This document shows, in pieces, positions 44,630 to 57,041 of a DNA stretch of 64,000 nucleotides. Position numbers and translations under genes: made by a program. Under the pieces are notes generated by a model. That model was given only the letters and a program-made list of their open reading frames with translations, had not been told where the DNA came from and did no database searches. Position 1 is the stretch's first letter. Each line of letters begins with the position of its first letter. Source of the stretch: Corella eumyota (lineage: Eukaryota > Chordata > Ascidiacea > Phlebobranchia > Corellidae); contig OY720097.1 in NCBI GenBank assembly GCA_963082875.1, positions 2,108,001 through 2,172,000 of the forward strand. The letters run 5' to 3'.

Positions 44630-47600
44630 ATGGCTAGGGTAAAACTACCTAACAGTGATTTGGATGTTTCAAAATTATGTCTCGGATGTTGGCAGTTTAA
44701 TAATAGTAAAGATGACGTCGTGTGGCAGGCACAAAGCGAACAGGTTAGCATCTTAATTTACAAACGAACTTTAGCTACACTAAAAACACGTGGCATATTT
44801 TAGAATCGTGGGTTATTAAGTTAGTTTTTAAATTGTGAAATTAAATCTTAACATTTATTGTGCTTTTACTATATTTAAGGCTAGCAAATTCGTTGTTTTT
44901 GAAGTCTATAATTTGAGTAAGCTATACCTACTCAATATAGCAAATTTTTTATTTCAAAACTGACTAGGTCTCACATTCCATTGTGGACAAATGTATAGAA
45001 CTTGGTGTTAACTTTTTTGACACAGCAGAAACTTACAGTAACCATGGTTCTGAAACTGTTTTGGGAAATGCCTTGCAAGGAAGAAGGAGGGATGCTATTA
45101 TTGCAACCAAGTTTGGATTTTTAAGGGTTTGTTGATTTTTTTGAATTAAAGTTTTTTGTTAATTTGTGAGGTATTCTAAAGCTGGTAGTGTTCTGGTTAA
45201 AAGATTCCACTTTAAAACAATATTATCTTGAAATTGATGTTTAATTCTTCTGGCCTGTAAAGCTATTAAGTATAGCAATTAAAGTGATATTGACTTTATT
45301 CTGCCGAGTCAATGATTCATTGACTACCTACACTGTCCTAGGCAACTTGAGATTGGGTCAAGGTAACAAATGTTACTCCATATTCATTTCTCGAAATTTT
45401 TTATTTTTTCTGTTTATATCTTTATCCTCAATGTGGGAAAGTCGAATGCGCGACTTAAACATAGAGTAACATCAGTTACTCCGACCCAGCCTCGAGTTCA
45501 CTGTAGCAGTTTGGGATATTATAGATTATACTTGCCCGATAATTATACTGTTGATTAAGCGCTGGCTCAGCAGGAATTCATACTGTTTATAGCGCCTTAC
45601 TCAGGGGCGCTACAGCATGAGGTCAGTGGGGATTGTGTGGTGTAGCAAGTGTTCTTACCACTACACCACGCTGCTGGATAAGAATGTATATAAAAACATG
45701 TATAAGGCTATGCTTGTAAAATAAAAATTATACCTGGGTTTTAGGTTAAATGCTGATATATTGTTAAGCACTTTCGAATTTTTTATATTAATATTGTTAT
45801 CAATTACTTTTAGGGACCCACTCATCCTTACACAGCTCTTGAAATTGAGGAATCTCTTAATGAAAGTTTAAGAGCTTTAAAAACTGATTACATTGATCTT
45901 TATCAGGTAAGTTTATTAAGTTGCTCAATTCTTTTGTAATGCAAATCATAAAGTACTTGGTTTAAATGTGCAACACATATGCATTGTTGTTTTTTTCTAG
46001 TTACATATAATCGTCCTAGATTTTAATTGCCTATTTATTTACTTTTGTTTTATTTATTTGGTGTTTGGTTAAAGTAGATACAAGTAGAACGATATAAGGT
46101 TAACTAGCAGCATGGTGTAATAGTCAAAACACGTGGCCTTACTACATAAGGTCCTGGCTTTGTTTCCTACTGCTCTCATGCTGTAGTGCTCTTGACTTGG
46201 ACACTATAAAACATTGCTGAGCCAACACCTAATCAGAGCTTAACTATCTTGCAATTATATTTTATACATCCCAAACTGACAAAGGCAACTAAAGTGGGGT
46301 TGGGGTAACTAACTGATGTTGCTCTATAAAAGGTCTTGAAGTCGACCTGAAAAGTTTATGTATTTTTTATAGTTATTTTGTGACTAACTTTTAACATTAA
46401 CTGTTTTTATGTACAGGTGCATGGTCCACCATATATTAAAGACTTTGATGAAGCTGTAACTGAGCTGAAAAGGCAGCAAGCATTGGGTAAAATCAGATAT
46501 TATGGAGTCTCAAACTTTGGTGATAAATCAATGGGTAGTATGGTGGAAGCTGGGGGGGTTCCTATTACTAATCAGGTAGAGTTTTTCTTTAAATAAACCA
46601 ATACAAACTTCTTGATTTTTTTAGAGTTAAAGTTTTATTTAATATTTCTACTAACCCTAACCCAGTCTCTTGTTGACTTTGACAGTTTGGGATATGATAG
46701 AGTATAATTGCCCTATAATTGAGTTGCTGATTGAGTATTAGAACACCAGGAGTTTATACTGTGTATAGCACCTTACTTAAGGGCACTACAACATGGGAGC
46801 AGTAGGGATCAAACCTAGGACCTTAGGTGGTGAAGCCAAATATTCTAAGTACTACACCACGCTGCCAGTTTATTTACATTCTTTATTTAACTAAAAAACA
46901 AAAAATTTCAATGTTTTTTTTAAATTAAGAAAGTAAAGTTATGGAAATAACAATTTTAAACAAAACCCAATGAAACTTTATTAAAGTAGATGTTTAATTT
47001 TAGCTTCCCTATAATCTCTTATGGCGAGCAATTGAGTACGAAGTAGTTGCAAGTTGTGATAAATACGATTGTGATGTCATAGCTTACTCACCATTACAAC
47101 AAGGGTTGTTGTCAGGCAATTTCTCGAAGTGGGAAGATGTTCCTGAGGGAAGGAGAAGGTCGAAGTACTTTAAGCCAAGCAGGTAAATCTCAACATAGCT
47201 GTTAAGTGGTGGGACAGTTGTTCTTACTACAAGAAGTCTAGGGTATAATTTCCAATGCTTTTGTAACAAAGCAGCCTTAGGTTAAAACCTTGTACAAAGT
47301 TTGCTGTGTCAAAAGCAAGTAGTAGTTTAATTAGTTTGTTTTATTTTGTTTTTTTTATGTTTTATTATTCTCGATATGGAAGTGTCGACTTTACAGCCTA
47401 AACATAGCATAATATCAGTTACTCCAACCCAGCTTAAGTTGCTCTTGGCAATTCAGGATATTATAGATTATAATTACAGGACAATTAAACTGCTAATGGG
47501 ATATTGGCTTAGCAGGTGTTAATACCATTTATAGTGCTTTACTCAAGGAAACCTTAGCTTGAAAGTAGTGGGGATCAAATCCAGATACTTATTTAGTAAA

Positions 47601-48571
47601 GCCAAGTGTTCTTACCACTGCAAGATGTTGCCAGTACTATTGGGCAACATGACCAATAACATTTCAAACCTGTTACGTTGAAATTTTGGTATTTTAATTT
47701 AATGCTTAATAGCATTTCTGGTTTTAATTTAAATTTTATAATTATTTTTAGGAGCCCAACATCTTATCACAAAACAGAGGGTGCAGAAGAATTAACTTTT
47801 GCTACAATCGCAGAACTTAAAAAAATTTGCAAGAAATATGACATCAAAATGTCTTCTGCTTCATTGTCATGGCTGGTTGCACAAAAGCGATGTGCTTCAG
47901 TGATTGCGGGAGCCAGCAAACCAGAACAAATTGTTGAGAATAGCAACTTCATAAATTTGTCGCAGGTACGTAAAAATTTGACCTGTTTAAAATTTTTTGT
48001 TTAAAATTAATAATAAAGATTTTTTTGTAAACTAGGTTTAAATTGTAATATAAAAGATCATAAAAACATAACAAATTGGTGTAAACTTTTATAAAGATAT
48101 TTTTTGTTAACTGGGCTTAAATTGTAATATAAAAAATTAAAAAAGATGTTTTAAAACATAACAAATTGGTGTAAACTTTTATTTTTATTTTAGTAAAGTA
48201 ATTTCGAAAATTTTATAATTAAAAAAAACTTTTTCTTTGGGTAAAAAAGGGGACTTTGTCCTTTGCACTACAATATATAAAACTATGGCTAAAGACAACA
48301 CATTATAAAATATTATTGTCAATAAAATATAATTAATTTCATTTTATATAATATGGTAAAATATATAAATATTCTCTTTTACCTACATATTTTGCTGATC
48401 AATAACCCTAACTTATAGGAATATATGTTTTTAAAATATGAATGTAAATTTAAAATATGAATTATTTTGTGTTAGGACATAATGGCTGAGTTAAATAAAG
48501 CAACTGAAAAGCTTAAGGAAAATTTTGGTGATAATTGCGATCAGTATATGAAAGTATCAAGAATTATTTAA
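44630..48571 (+). CDS. Aldo/keto reductase, 7 exons, 337 aa
   Basis: Exons: 44630-44743, 44968-45126, 45814-45906, 46417-46575, 47004-47182, 47752-47965, 48476-48571. It is an NADPH-dependent carbonyl reductase of the (beta/alpha)8 barrel family. The catalytic tetrad is visible: Asp and Tyr in FFDTAETYSNHGSE, Lys in AIIATKFGF and His in DLYQVHGPP. Also present are KLCLGCWQF at strand 1, KIRYYGVSNFGD, the YSPLQQGLLSG loop and the cofactor-binding IAGASKPEQIVEN near the C-terminus. The length and these last motifs fit the Tas/YajO-like or plant At1g06690-like branch rather than the vertebrate AKR1 group. The substrate cannot be told from sequence. No signal peptide; likely cytosolic. Introns hold five SINE insertions, four antisense. 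Looks intact. Confidence 0.93.
45337..45395 (+). repeat. SINE family 1 fragment
   Basis: Only part of the body near the 3' end (GGCAACTTGAGATTGGGTCA, then GTAACAAATGTTACTCC), just upstream of a full reverse copy. Confidence 0.6.
45416..45674 (-). repeat. SINE family 1, nearly full reverse copy in aldo/keto reductase intron
   Basis: ATCTTTATCCTCAATGTGGG to CTACACCACGCTGCTGG. A short deletion removes part of the B-box region of the head. Antisense to the gene. Confidence 0.9.
46106..46350 (+). repeat. SINE family 1, diverged copy in aldo/keto reductase intron
   Basis: GCAGCATGGTGTAATAGTCA at the head, CTCTCATGCTGTAGTGCTCT, GCTGAGCCAACACCTAATC and GTAACTAACTGATGTTGCTC. Sense to the gene. Confidence 0.85.
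46655..46872 (-). repeat. SINE family 1, 3'-truncated reverse copy
   Basis: Begins inside the body at ACCCAGTCTCTTGTTGACTT and ends CTACACCACGCTGCCAG. Antisense in an aldo/keto reductase intron. Confidence 0.85.
47364..47635 (-). repeat. SINE family 1, diverged reverse copy
   Basis: ATTATTCTCGATATGGAAGT to AGATGTTGCCAGT, with AATATCAGTTACTCC and GGCTTAGCAGGTG in the body. Antisense in an aldo/keto reductase intron. Confidence 0.85.
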
Positions 48572-49998
48572 ATCTAGTAATACATGCGTTACTTCTAATT
48601 AAGTAATACATGTTAAAATATTTAATTAGATTTTAATTACAAAAAATCAGCAAATATTTAAATAAATGTTAAAAATGTCAGTAAGAAATTAAAAAATAAT
48701 TTTTAGAAATTTAAAAATTATCGAAAAATTAATTTAAAAAATAAAACTATGCATGCTTAATAAGTAATCAAAAATAATTAAATTTAATTAATATTTGGTG
48801 ATTTAGTTAAATTTATTAAAATTAGAATTTTAAAAATGTTTTGAAACAAATAATAAAAATTACACGGCTCTTAACTTTATTTATTTTATGCGGAAAAATC
48901 TGTTTTTATTGCAAGTTAGACATATTTAATATATATAAATAACTGACTTTTTGTCTACTTTTCTATAATGACCTGGTCTTAGAAATACTAGAACATGTAT
49001 TTTTCAAATATCAATATTTTTAGTTATGTTAGAAATATATGTGCTATGAAATTTGACCAACAAATATGAAAGACTTGTAGGGCTTCTAAACATATTTATT
49101 TATGTGTGAGTAAATTTAATATTTTCAGATTTTAAGTATTTTTAATTATAGGATTACAGTCCATTGCCTAAGCATTATAGTATTTAATATCCACCTACTA
49201 TATTATGTGTGTTTCGTAATAGAAACTAGGTTGTAGTAATAATACTTTTCTATTACCTATATTTTTAGTTATATATTGACCTATAGGGTCGTTATTTAAT
49301 TTATTTTTTAAATATAGTAGAACGTTATGGTCTTTATTATAAAAACTTACTGTTAGGTTGTTTTATATTATTTTTTTTACGACTGGGTGAAATTTTTTTA
49401 TGATAGTCTATATGTATTTTTTTGGTTATTTATAGACGACTTGTTGACTATTGATATATGTTTGTATGGTAATAATAAACAATAACATATATAAAGATGT
49501 ACAACTCTGAACTAATATTAGAGTTATTTTATAATGTTAAGAATAACAGTAATTTAACTAAATACCTAAATTTTGTACCAAACAAAATCCTTGATAAAGT
49601 TGCTATTTTTATGTTTTTAACAATACTATTATACATTTATTTATAAGTTTAATCATGTATTGTAAGGTTATTTTTACAAGTTATATTTTTTAATGTAATT
49701 TATTTTATATTTTAAAGCACATATACAGCATGACCATGAAACAAAATAAATTAAAAATAAATTAAATAATTAAAAAATCTTAGAAAGCGATAAAAAGGAA
49801 AACACAGTTGCATTGATATTGCACAATATTAATCCATTGATTTAAGTGTTCTAGAATTAAACATAAATTAATCTTTGGAATAAATTGGGTTTATTCTATT
49901 TTATTCTTATTTTAAATGTAAGTTTTTTTGAAATTCGTTTTCAGTTTTAGATGAAAAATCGAAAAATGTGACGTAATCGTTAAATATGACGTCATCGT
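48572..49998. other. Convergent intergenic region, nothing recognised
   Basis: 1.4 kb of extremely AT-rich DNA between the aldo/keto reductase and the last gene of the membrane-protein array. Both 3' UTRs lie here. TGACGTCA at 49987 is just past the stop codon of the minus-strand gene. Confidence 0.5.
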
Positions 49999-52302
49999 TT
50001 AGTTGTGTGGGTATGACGTCGTTGTAGGTGGGTAAGGTGACGTCATCTGCGTTGCAGTAGGGAAATTTCCTGGTATGACGTAGGGTTTTGCGTATTGTTG
50101 AAATTCGGGGGAAATCCCCGTTTTTTGAACGTTTTCGTAGCTGGGTGGGAACTCCTGAAAAGATGGATTCTAAATTAAAAAAAAAAAATTTGTAAATTAA
50201 TTTAATAATTATATTTTTTTTATTTTTTTGGAGTTTTTTTTGTATATTTTTAAAAGGCTCTTTAAAAGGAAAAATTTAAGAATTAAAAACAGTTTAAGTT
50301 TTGTACCAAGTATCTCTATTCTTTATATTTAAAGTTCATTGTTTTTTGTATATTTTTACGAAGCTTGCAAAAGGAAAATTTTTTAGAATTAAAAATATTT
50401 CACATTTAAATTTTAACTTTTACAAACATTAATAAAGGGTCTAATAATTTATTTATTTGTAGAAAATTGTTTTTTTTAAATTTTTTAGAAGCAATTTTTT
50501 GGGTTGTCGCACAAATTTCGTTACCGTATTTTATATTTTTCTGTAAAACCAATTATAACTTACCGTTGTCGTTTGTCCTGTGACGCAATAATGTTGCTGT
50601 TGTGACGTCACAGTCACGACTCGGGCGTTCTGTGTGTAAGTTTGTTGTTGTTGCCCTCTCCTACTACGACAACATGCAGCCATACAAGCACTAAACACCG
50701 AGACAAAAACAATAATTCCGAACCAGAAATCTAGAAAAAAAAACAAATGTTTAGTTAAGTAGTTCATCAACGTTAAATATTAAAAAAACAAGTGATGTTT
50801 ATTTAACTTGATTCTTTGTGTTTTATTTACACACCAATTGATAATTAACTTTGGCAATGAATAAGCAAATTTTAGTTTGTTCAAGATAACGTGATGCTAT
50901 ATTACATTTGAATAGAATAACAAGAGAAACACTGTTTTTGGTTTAAAGATTTAGGCTAAAGTTGAAACTTTATTAACGACTTGTTAAAAACATTTTTATA
51001 ACCTTGTTAAATTTTTACCTCCCACATTGCTACCCTATAACCCACATTACGACCAATTGTAATTTAACCAATATTCTAAGTTTTGGACAAGTTATTGCTT
51101 GTTCATTAGACTTTTAATTGTTTTTTGGTTGTGGCACAATTAGTGTCTTATTATACATAAAAAATAAGCGGGGAGAATTGAACTAAAGTTATTTAATTAG
51201 GTAACAATCGAAGGCGGGGTGTAGTGGTTAAAACACTTGACGTTACTAGTAACGTCTTAGTTGGGTTTAGTCTCGTACGGCCTTAAGCATGAGGTACAAA
51301 CCTTTACTGAGCCAAAAACCAATCGGTCCCTTTTGTTTAAAAACTGCCTAAGTCAACTAGAGACTAGGTCAGGGTAACAAACGTAACCATAAATTAGGCT
51401 AAAAGTTGGTTTTCCTACATCAAAGATAAATTAAAATATAGTTACTTACACCAAACGTTCCAAACATTTGTGTAGTAGCAACAATCATTTGAATTGAGTT
51501 CACAACAGTAAGCTCTCATTCCACCAGTATCTGTAATGAACAATAATTCCTAATCAATTTTAGCGTTAAGAGACTTTAAAATGTTGCTAGAGTAGCCCAC
51601 GTTTTAGTAATATGTATTTACTTAACCCTTACACAAGATGATATGTTGCATATCATAATACATTATATCTTTATGTTTTGTTATATTAGTTATACTTTTG
51701 CCTGTAAGTTTGGGAAAAAAACTCGTGTTTTTTTAAATTAATATTTTTTGGCTTTGTTGAAATTTGGAAATTTTTTATTCCGAAATCTATATTTTCTTAA
51801 AAAATGTTGTTAAACAATATATTCTTTATTACGATATCTCGTGTTAGAATTTTACGACTAAGGTTTATTAAAATATGAAGTCGTAAACCGCCCATAAAAA
51901 TATGTTAACTTTAAAACAGATTTAACGACGATGTTTTGAAATATTTTTTTCAATAATTATATAACTAACCATAGCAATCTTTTGGGTTATCTGTAAAATC
52001 GTCGTAGCATGTGACGTCAGCCTGAAAAAAATTGGAGTTTTTTTTACATTAAAACTTTATTAAAAAAAAATTTCGTTTTTATAAATTAACAAAAAAAAAT
52101 TTAATTAAAAAAAAAAAATTAATTTAAATTTTTTTAATACTTTTTAACTAATTTTTAATAAGGTTTCAGAACTATATTGAGTAACAAAATTATATATCGT
52201 AAAATAAATGTTTTAATACATTTTAGTATTAACGTAATTTACCTTCACCAATTGAAGGCTGACTTGGCATAAAATAAGTAGAACTAAACCTAAAGTTTTC
52301 AT
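49999..52302 (-). CDS. WBP1/VOPP1-like membrane protein (array member 2), 5 exons, 171 aa
   Basis: Exons: 52243-52302, 51970-52021, 51450-51530, 50564-50730, 49999-50154. A signal peptide (MKTLGLVLLILCQVSLQLV) is followed by DVTCYDDFTDNPKDCYD, then the 81-bp exon with AYCCELNSNDCCYYTNVWNVW, the aromatic strip NVWYFWF and a membrane segment (GIIVFVSVFSACMAACC). The cytoplasmic part is basic (CRSRRGQQQQ), Gln/Thr-rich and ends with a Pro/Tyr-rich exon: EFPPSYENV holds the PPxY motif, and PYPPTTTSYP follows. Same phases as its neighbours. The cytoplasmic Cys pair next to the membrane could be palmitoylated (inference). The longest tail of the five. By family, an endosomal or plasma-membrane adaptor for WW-domain proteins; the tunicate role is unknown. 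Confidence 0.82.
51213..51430 (+). repeat. SINE family 1, old copy in array gene 2
   Basis: GGGGTGTAGTGGTTAAAACA at the head, TTACTGAGCCAAAAACC and GACTAGGTCAGGGTAAC in the body, CCTACATCAAAGATAAA at the 3' end. Antisense to the host gene. Confidence 0.75.
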
Positions 52303-53347
52303 TTTTAATTCACTAAAAAACTGAAATCATAAAACAAGTTATATTCGTTGAAATGTATGTTAAACATTGCCAGACATATACTCGTTTTCAACATATACAT
52401 GAATAACAGTTTTCTTAATTGTGTGTATTAATGTAGAAAGCATCTAATGTATCTCTCTGATTATTTTAAAACGTTTAGTTGGGGTTAATCTTTGCGATAT
52501 TACTAAGGGTAAAAAACTGTAGTGGTAACTCAAAATCCTATTTTTTACTAAATTATTTTTTTTCTAAATCATCTGTCTACGTAAAGAACAAACTATACTT
52601 ACTCTATATCTGATAACACTTTGTAACCATGGCCAAAATAATCTAAACTTTAACACAATTTTGAACTTTGTACGCAGATCCAACCATTTTGAATATATAA
52701 ATCTTTAAATGAAGTTGATATTCGGTTTTGTTATCGACCTAACATACACTGAAAAATATCGTACCATAAAGTTAATCATTAAAGTTAACTAATATTTGTT
52801 CAACGAGAATTGTAATTACCCTTCCTTTTTTAATATAATGTTAAACAATTTAAAACTAAATGTAATTATTAAAAATTTATGTTAAAATTTTTAAACATCT
52901 TTTTTTTATTTTTAGACGTTTCAAAAAAAAAATTTAACATGTATTTTATATTTAGTCAATCAATAACTTAGTCACGTGGTTACTGGATACGTAATTTTAC
53001 CGCGTGATATTACATCACTTGCCTCACGTGATCTGCAGTTAAGACTTATTCATAAAACTTTAAAAAAAATTTTGAAATTAATTTTTTATTTTTTGGTACA
53101 ATATTTTTAAACTGTATCATAGCGAAGGCATTTTTTAAGATTTCTACGATTTTAAAAACATTGTTATATATATATATATTGCACATTAAAACATTAATTA
53201 ACACATGGAATTTGAAAAAGATGACGTAATATAAATACAACTATTAAGTCACAATATGAAATAAGTTTAAAAGAATAAAAAACATAATTACAGTAAAAAC
53301 TTTAATTTTTTTTGCGAATACGTCATCAAACAAATGACGTCACCAGT
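52303..53347. other. Upstream region of array gene 2
   Basis: About 1 kb, AT-rich. Contains two CACGTG E-boxes near 52973 (GTCACGTGGT) and 53026 (CTCACGTGAT), about 670-730 bp upstream of the start codon, a short TA microsatellite near 53165 and TGACGTCA at 53335 next to the following gene's stop codon. No gene. Confidence 0.5.
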
Positions 53348-56015
53348 TTATGGTGGCGGGGCAGAGGGTGCATAGGGGGCATATGGAGGGGGTTTGACAT
53401 CTTTAACAAGGTTGTTGTAGGAAGGTGGAAGGTCATTTTGGTAACTTGTATTCTGAAAAATTAAAAACAATAAATAAATAAAAAAATAATTAAAAAAAAT
53501 AAATAGATTAAAAATAAATATAATCGATAAATAAAGTAAAAACTGTTTTTATATAACAAAATTAATACAAAGCAAACAGTTTGAAAGTCATTAAAAATAA
53601 AGGTTTGTCGTGATTTAAATTAAATAAAACAAGGTTGTTTTAAGAGCTATGTTTTATGTTAATGTTGTTAACAGAAAGAGTTTATAAGTGTAATGTTGGT
53701 GTTTTGTATGGTTTAATGTTACATTATTACAAGTAATACACATAATTACATTTTTGTTTTTTCGTTTTTAATGCCAGTAACTTTCCTGTTTTTTAAAGTT
53801 AGGTGTTTTTTTAACTCCTAAGAAATATGTATCTTGTTTTGTTTACGGTAAAAAGTACCCGTTACCCTAGATGGACCCATTTAAAAGATTTTTTGTTATA
53901 CAAATATACTTGTCCTAGTGGGTAGTGTTATAATAGGGGGTTTCCCTAATTGGAACTTTATTTAAAAACCATAAGTTTAAACCTAAACTACTTACCGTCG
54001 TCGGAAAAACTGGCGGTGGTTGGGTTGTTGTTACCGTAGCAACGGTTCCATAGCAACGAGGCGCGTGGTTAACAACCAGAGTTCTCGCATCACGTTGTTG
54101 TTGTTCTTGTCTGCATTTTATACAACACATTTTGATGCAAGTTGTAATGATTGAAATCACGATAATAATGACAAACCAAAGCCCTGAAAAATAAAATTTA
54201 GGTTTATTTTATGTGTTATGACGTATTAAAACATATAAGTCAAGTTTTTAAGGGTAAATAAAATGTTAGTTTGATTATTTTTATACACAGTATAGCATAT
54301 GAAAAATGCCTTTTCAGTCTTTTTTTCTTGGTGTAAATGATTCATTTTTTAGGATTTAATTTTTAAATTTGATTATAGTTAATTTGATAAAGTTATTTAG
54401 AATAATTTGTAGCTTAGAACAATCCTCCAAAAAAATTTTAATCGTAAAACTAACAAGAATTTTACGTATTAGCTGTCGTAAATTATAAACATAATAATCA
54501 TCCTTTATTCGATATAGTGAATATAGAGTTGGGGTTATGTATTTTTAACGTAAGAGTAGATAAATCTATGTATTTTTTATTTCCGTGAAAGTGATAAAAA
54601 ACAGCAGTGTGGTGTAGTGGTAAGAACACTTGCTACACAACACATGATGTCGTGGGTTCAATCCCCTCTGCTCTCGTGCTGTAGCGCCCTTGAGTAGGGT
54701 GGTATAAACGGTATGAACTCCTGCTGAGCCAGGACTTAATCAGCGGCATAATTATCGGGCAATTATAATCTATATAATATCCCAAACTGCCACAGGCAAC
54801 TCGAGACTGGGTCAGGGTAACTGATGTTACTTTATGTTTAAATCGCGCATTTGACTTTCCCACATCGAGGATAAAGATATATTCAAAAAAAAGAAAAAGA
54901 AATTGGGCGGGAAACGTAAAAGTATTTCGCTCTAAGACAGTGAAATTTCCCAAAAAATGTTCAATTTATAACTTGTTGTAATTATAAGCGAAAGTTAAAG
55001 GGTTTAATGTTTATTAACATGTTGTTAATACTTACACCATGAGCTCCAGACATCAGTATAATAACAACACTGACTCGAGTAGGTATTGCAGCAATAACCT
55101 GTAATTATTCCACTATCTAAAACAAAAACAAGACTTTTAAAAACACTTTTTAAAAATGCATATGTATAACAGTACATAGTTTGTTATAAACCCCACAATT
55201 TGAAACAAATTAATAGAATAAAAGTTAAAGGCATAAGTATAGCTATATAAAGATAAAACTTTATAACTTTTATAAGTATAAAAGATAGATTAGTTGAATG
55301 TACGTTTTTGCTATTGTGTGATTAATAGCACAAGTTTTAGGGTTTTTTAACACTTAAATACTCATTTACAGTAAAAATTTATACAATAGAATGGTGTAAT
55401 AATAAAAAGCACCAAGTTAAAGTTATGTTACAGAGTTTTACAATGTTATGTTACAGAGTTTATTAATTTTGTAATTGATGTATATAGCATGTTAGTATGG
55501 TTGACAATGAATCACAAAATGGCTTTAGAACTTTTAAAAAATGTCTGTGGTACTCACAATTTAATTTTCAAAAAAAAAAGAAAAATAATTATCATAAAAA
55601 ACAGGTTACCATATTTTTTGTGTGACGTAGAATGTACCAAGTAGCGTAGTAAATGTATGCAAGCTGGTACTTTCTACGTCATCACAAAAAGGGCTTCCCT
55701 TTTTTTAATTAATTTAAAAATTTTAAAGTTAAAGTAGGTGAAATTATTTAAAGGTAAAATTATTTTTGTGTTCAGTGACACCAACTTTATTGTGTTTTAA
55801 GTATAAAAATATCGTTAATATATGACTTTAAACTATATTACCGTCGCAGTAATTATAATATCCTGAGCTACTGTAGCAGATGGCACTTCCCTATAAAATA
55901 AAAACGTTGTTAGTTAATATAGAAATAAGTATTTTTAATATAATTTTGGCACGCTACTTACCTTTACTGTTCCATAAAGAAAGTGTAATAGAATAAAAAA
56001 TACTAGCTCCTTCAT
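53348..56015 (-). CDS. WBP1/VOPP1-like membrane protein (array member 3), 5 exons, 158 aa
   Basis: Exons: 55962-56015, 55842-55890, 55036-55116, 53996-54183, 53348-53452. Signal peptide MKELVFFILLHFLYGTVK; short Cys exon (SAICYSSSGYYNYCDD); 81-bp exon with GYCCNTYSSQCCYYTDVW and the strip DVWSSWWLWF; membrane segment VIIIVISIITTCIKMCC; then a basic, Gln-rich loop (CRQEQQQRDARTLV). The last exon has LPPSYNN and KPPPYAPYAP, that is two PPxY motifs, and ends in APPP. The first exon is close to that of member 5 (MKKFVVFILLHYLYATAK), pointing to a recent duplication of that pair. An upstream block is shared with member 5. Function is inferred from WBP1/VOPP1 relatives only. Confidence 0.82.
54601..54893 (+). 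repeat. SINE family 1, full-length copy
   Basis: Full element: head GTGTGGTGTAGTGGTAAGAA (A box) and TCGTGGGTTCAATCC (B box), body, and the 3' end ACATCGAGGATAAAGATATA followed by an A-rich tail. Antisense in array gene 3. Confidence 0.95.
55440..55700 (+). repeat. Unclassified about 250-bp repeat with a 3' foldback (copy 2)
   Basis: Second copy of the repeat at 12440-12692. The foldback pairs TGTGACGTAGAATGTACCA with TGGTACTTTCTACGTCATCA. The ATGTTACAGAGTTT words at the 5' end are duplicated locally. In array gene 3. Confidence 0.65.
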
Positions 56016-57041
56016 AATATTTGTTTAATCTTAAAATCTGTATTTAGACAAAAATATGTTGTTATGATAAGAAAGTAACTTTAACCACTATATATATATT
56101 ATATATTATCTTTTATCTTTTAGGTCTAATTTAAACACTTTTAAATTAGTATTTGCACATATATTTTACTGAATAATAGCTGGAATATAATACATTAACT
56201 ATTTCTAAGGCTATAAGGTAGTAGTATATTGTACATTAACTATAAGCTTTTTACTGTTATATGACTAAATGCGAGACGATGTTATTTTTAACTATGGTTG
56301 TGGTCTGTTATACGTTATAAGATTCCTTATACCAGAAATGTATTTCAAAACACGCACCCATATACTTAATCATGTAACGCAATATTCTAATACTAAGTCT
56401 GTAAGTGTATTAGTCAATACAATATATTTATATATTACACTTCCTGGAAGCTATAGTTCACATTTAACAACTTTATGTGTTTTAAAACTTTTTTTTTGGC
56501 TGATTTTATTATTTACTAAAGAAAACTAGTTTCGTTTTTTCACAATCTTTTTGTTAAAATCACTAAAATTCTTAATTTATTCCGCATAACAGTTTACTTA
56601 TACTTTCAACTACAATAATTTAATATAACTTGCATACGTATGGCTTAAATACTTTAAAAATCTTAATATCTTTTGTATACAACATAGCTATATACAATAT
56701 CTCTACGGTTAAATAAAAACCTTGTGTTTACTCTAGCTTTTCACTAGTTGAGCTACTTTAGCTTAAACGTACCTTATCTCAATCATGCGTATCAACAAAT
56801 ACAAGTCACGAGTTTAATAATTGATCACGAGATTTCAAACAATACCAGACTTGTCACGTCACAGTTAAAATTGTATTTTAACAAGCTTAGTCGATTGTTC
56901 GTAATAATACATGCAATAAAAACGCTTTAAATTAAAAATGAAATGAATTTGTGTTAAAATTTAAATAAATTAAACTTCGTTTTTTTTTCGTGTAATAAAT
57001 ATTTACAATACAACACAATATTAACATTTTTTAAGCTAAAG
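56016..57041. other. Upstream region of array gene 3
   Basis: About 1 kb, AT-rich, without a supportable gene. Open frames here have no start context or splice partner. Its distal part contains the conserved block at 56781-56932. Confidence 0.5.
56781..56932 (-). promoter_or_regulatory. Conserved upstream block A (array gene 3)
   Basis: Shares with 63791-63927, in the same order, AATCATGCG, AAGTCACGAGTT, TTGATCACGAGATT, AAACAATACCAG, ACGTCACA and AACGCTTTAAAT. The block lies about 770-920 bp upstream of the gene 3 start codon. It may be a co-duplicated enhancer or promoter. Confidence 0.6.

Noticed and set aside
45284-45558. Overlapping open frames of about 60 codons in an aldo/keto reductase intron
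   Set aside because: They translate SINE sequence; similar peptides recur at other SINE copies (for example the reverse frame at 54633-54953).
53161-53182. TA microsatellites as meaningful elements (also near 11.7, 24.08 and 38.92 kb)
   Set aside because: Short simple repeats expected in DNA this AT-rich.
54601-54680. SINE heads as free-standing tRNA genes
   Set aside because: The tRNA-like A and B boxes are followed by the SINE body and no acceptor-stem pairing is preserved, so these are SINE promoters.
56269-56529. 86-codon plus-strand open frame upstream of array gene 3
   Set aside because: No signal, domain or splice context. It lies on the opposite strand to the array in AT-rich spacer DNA.
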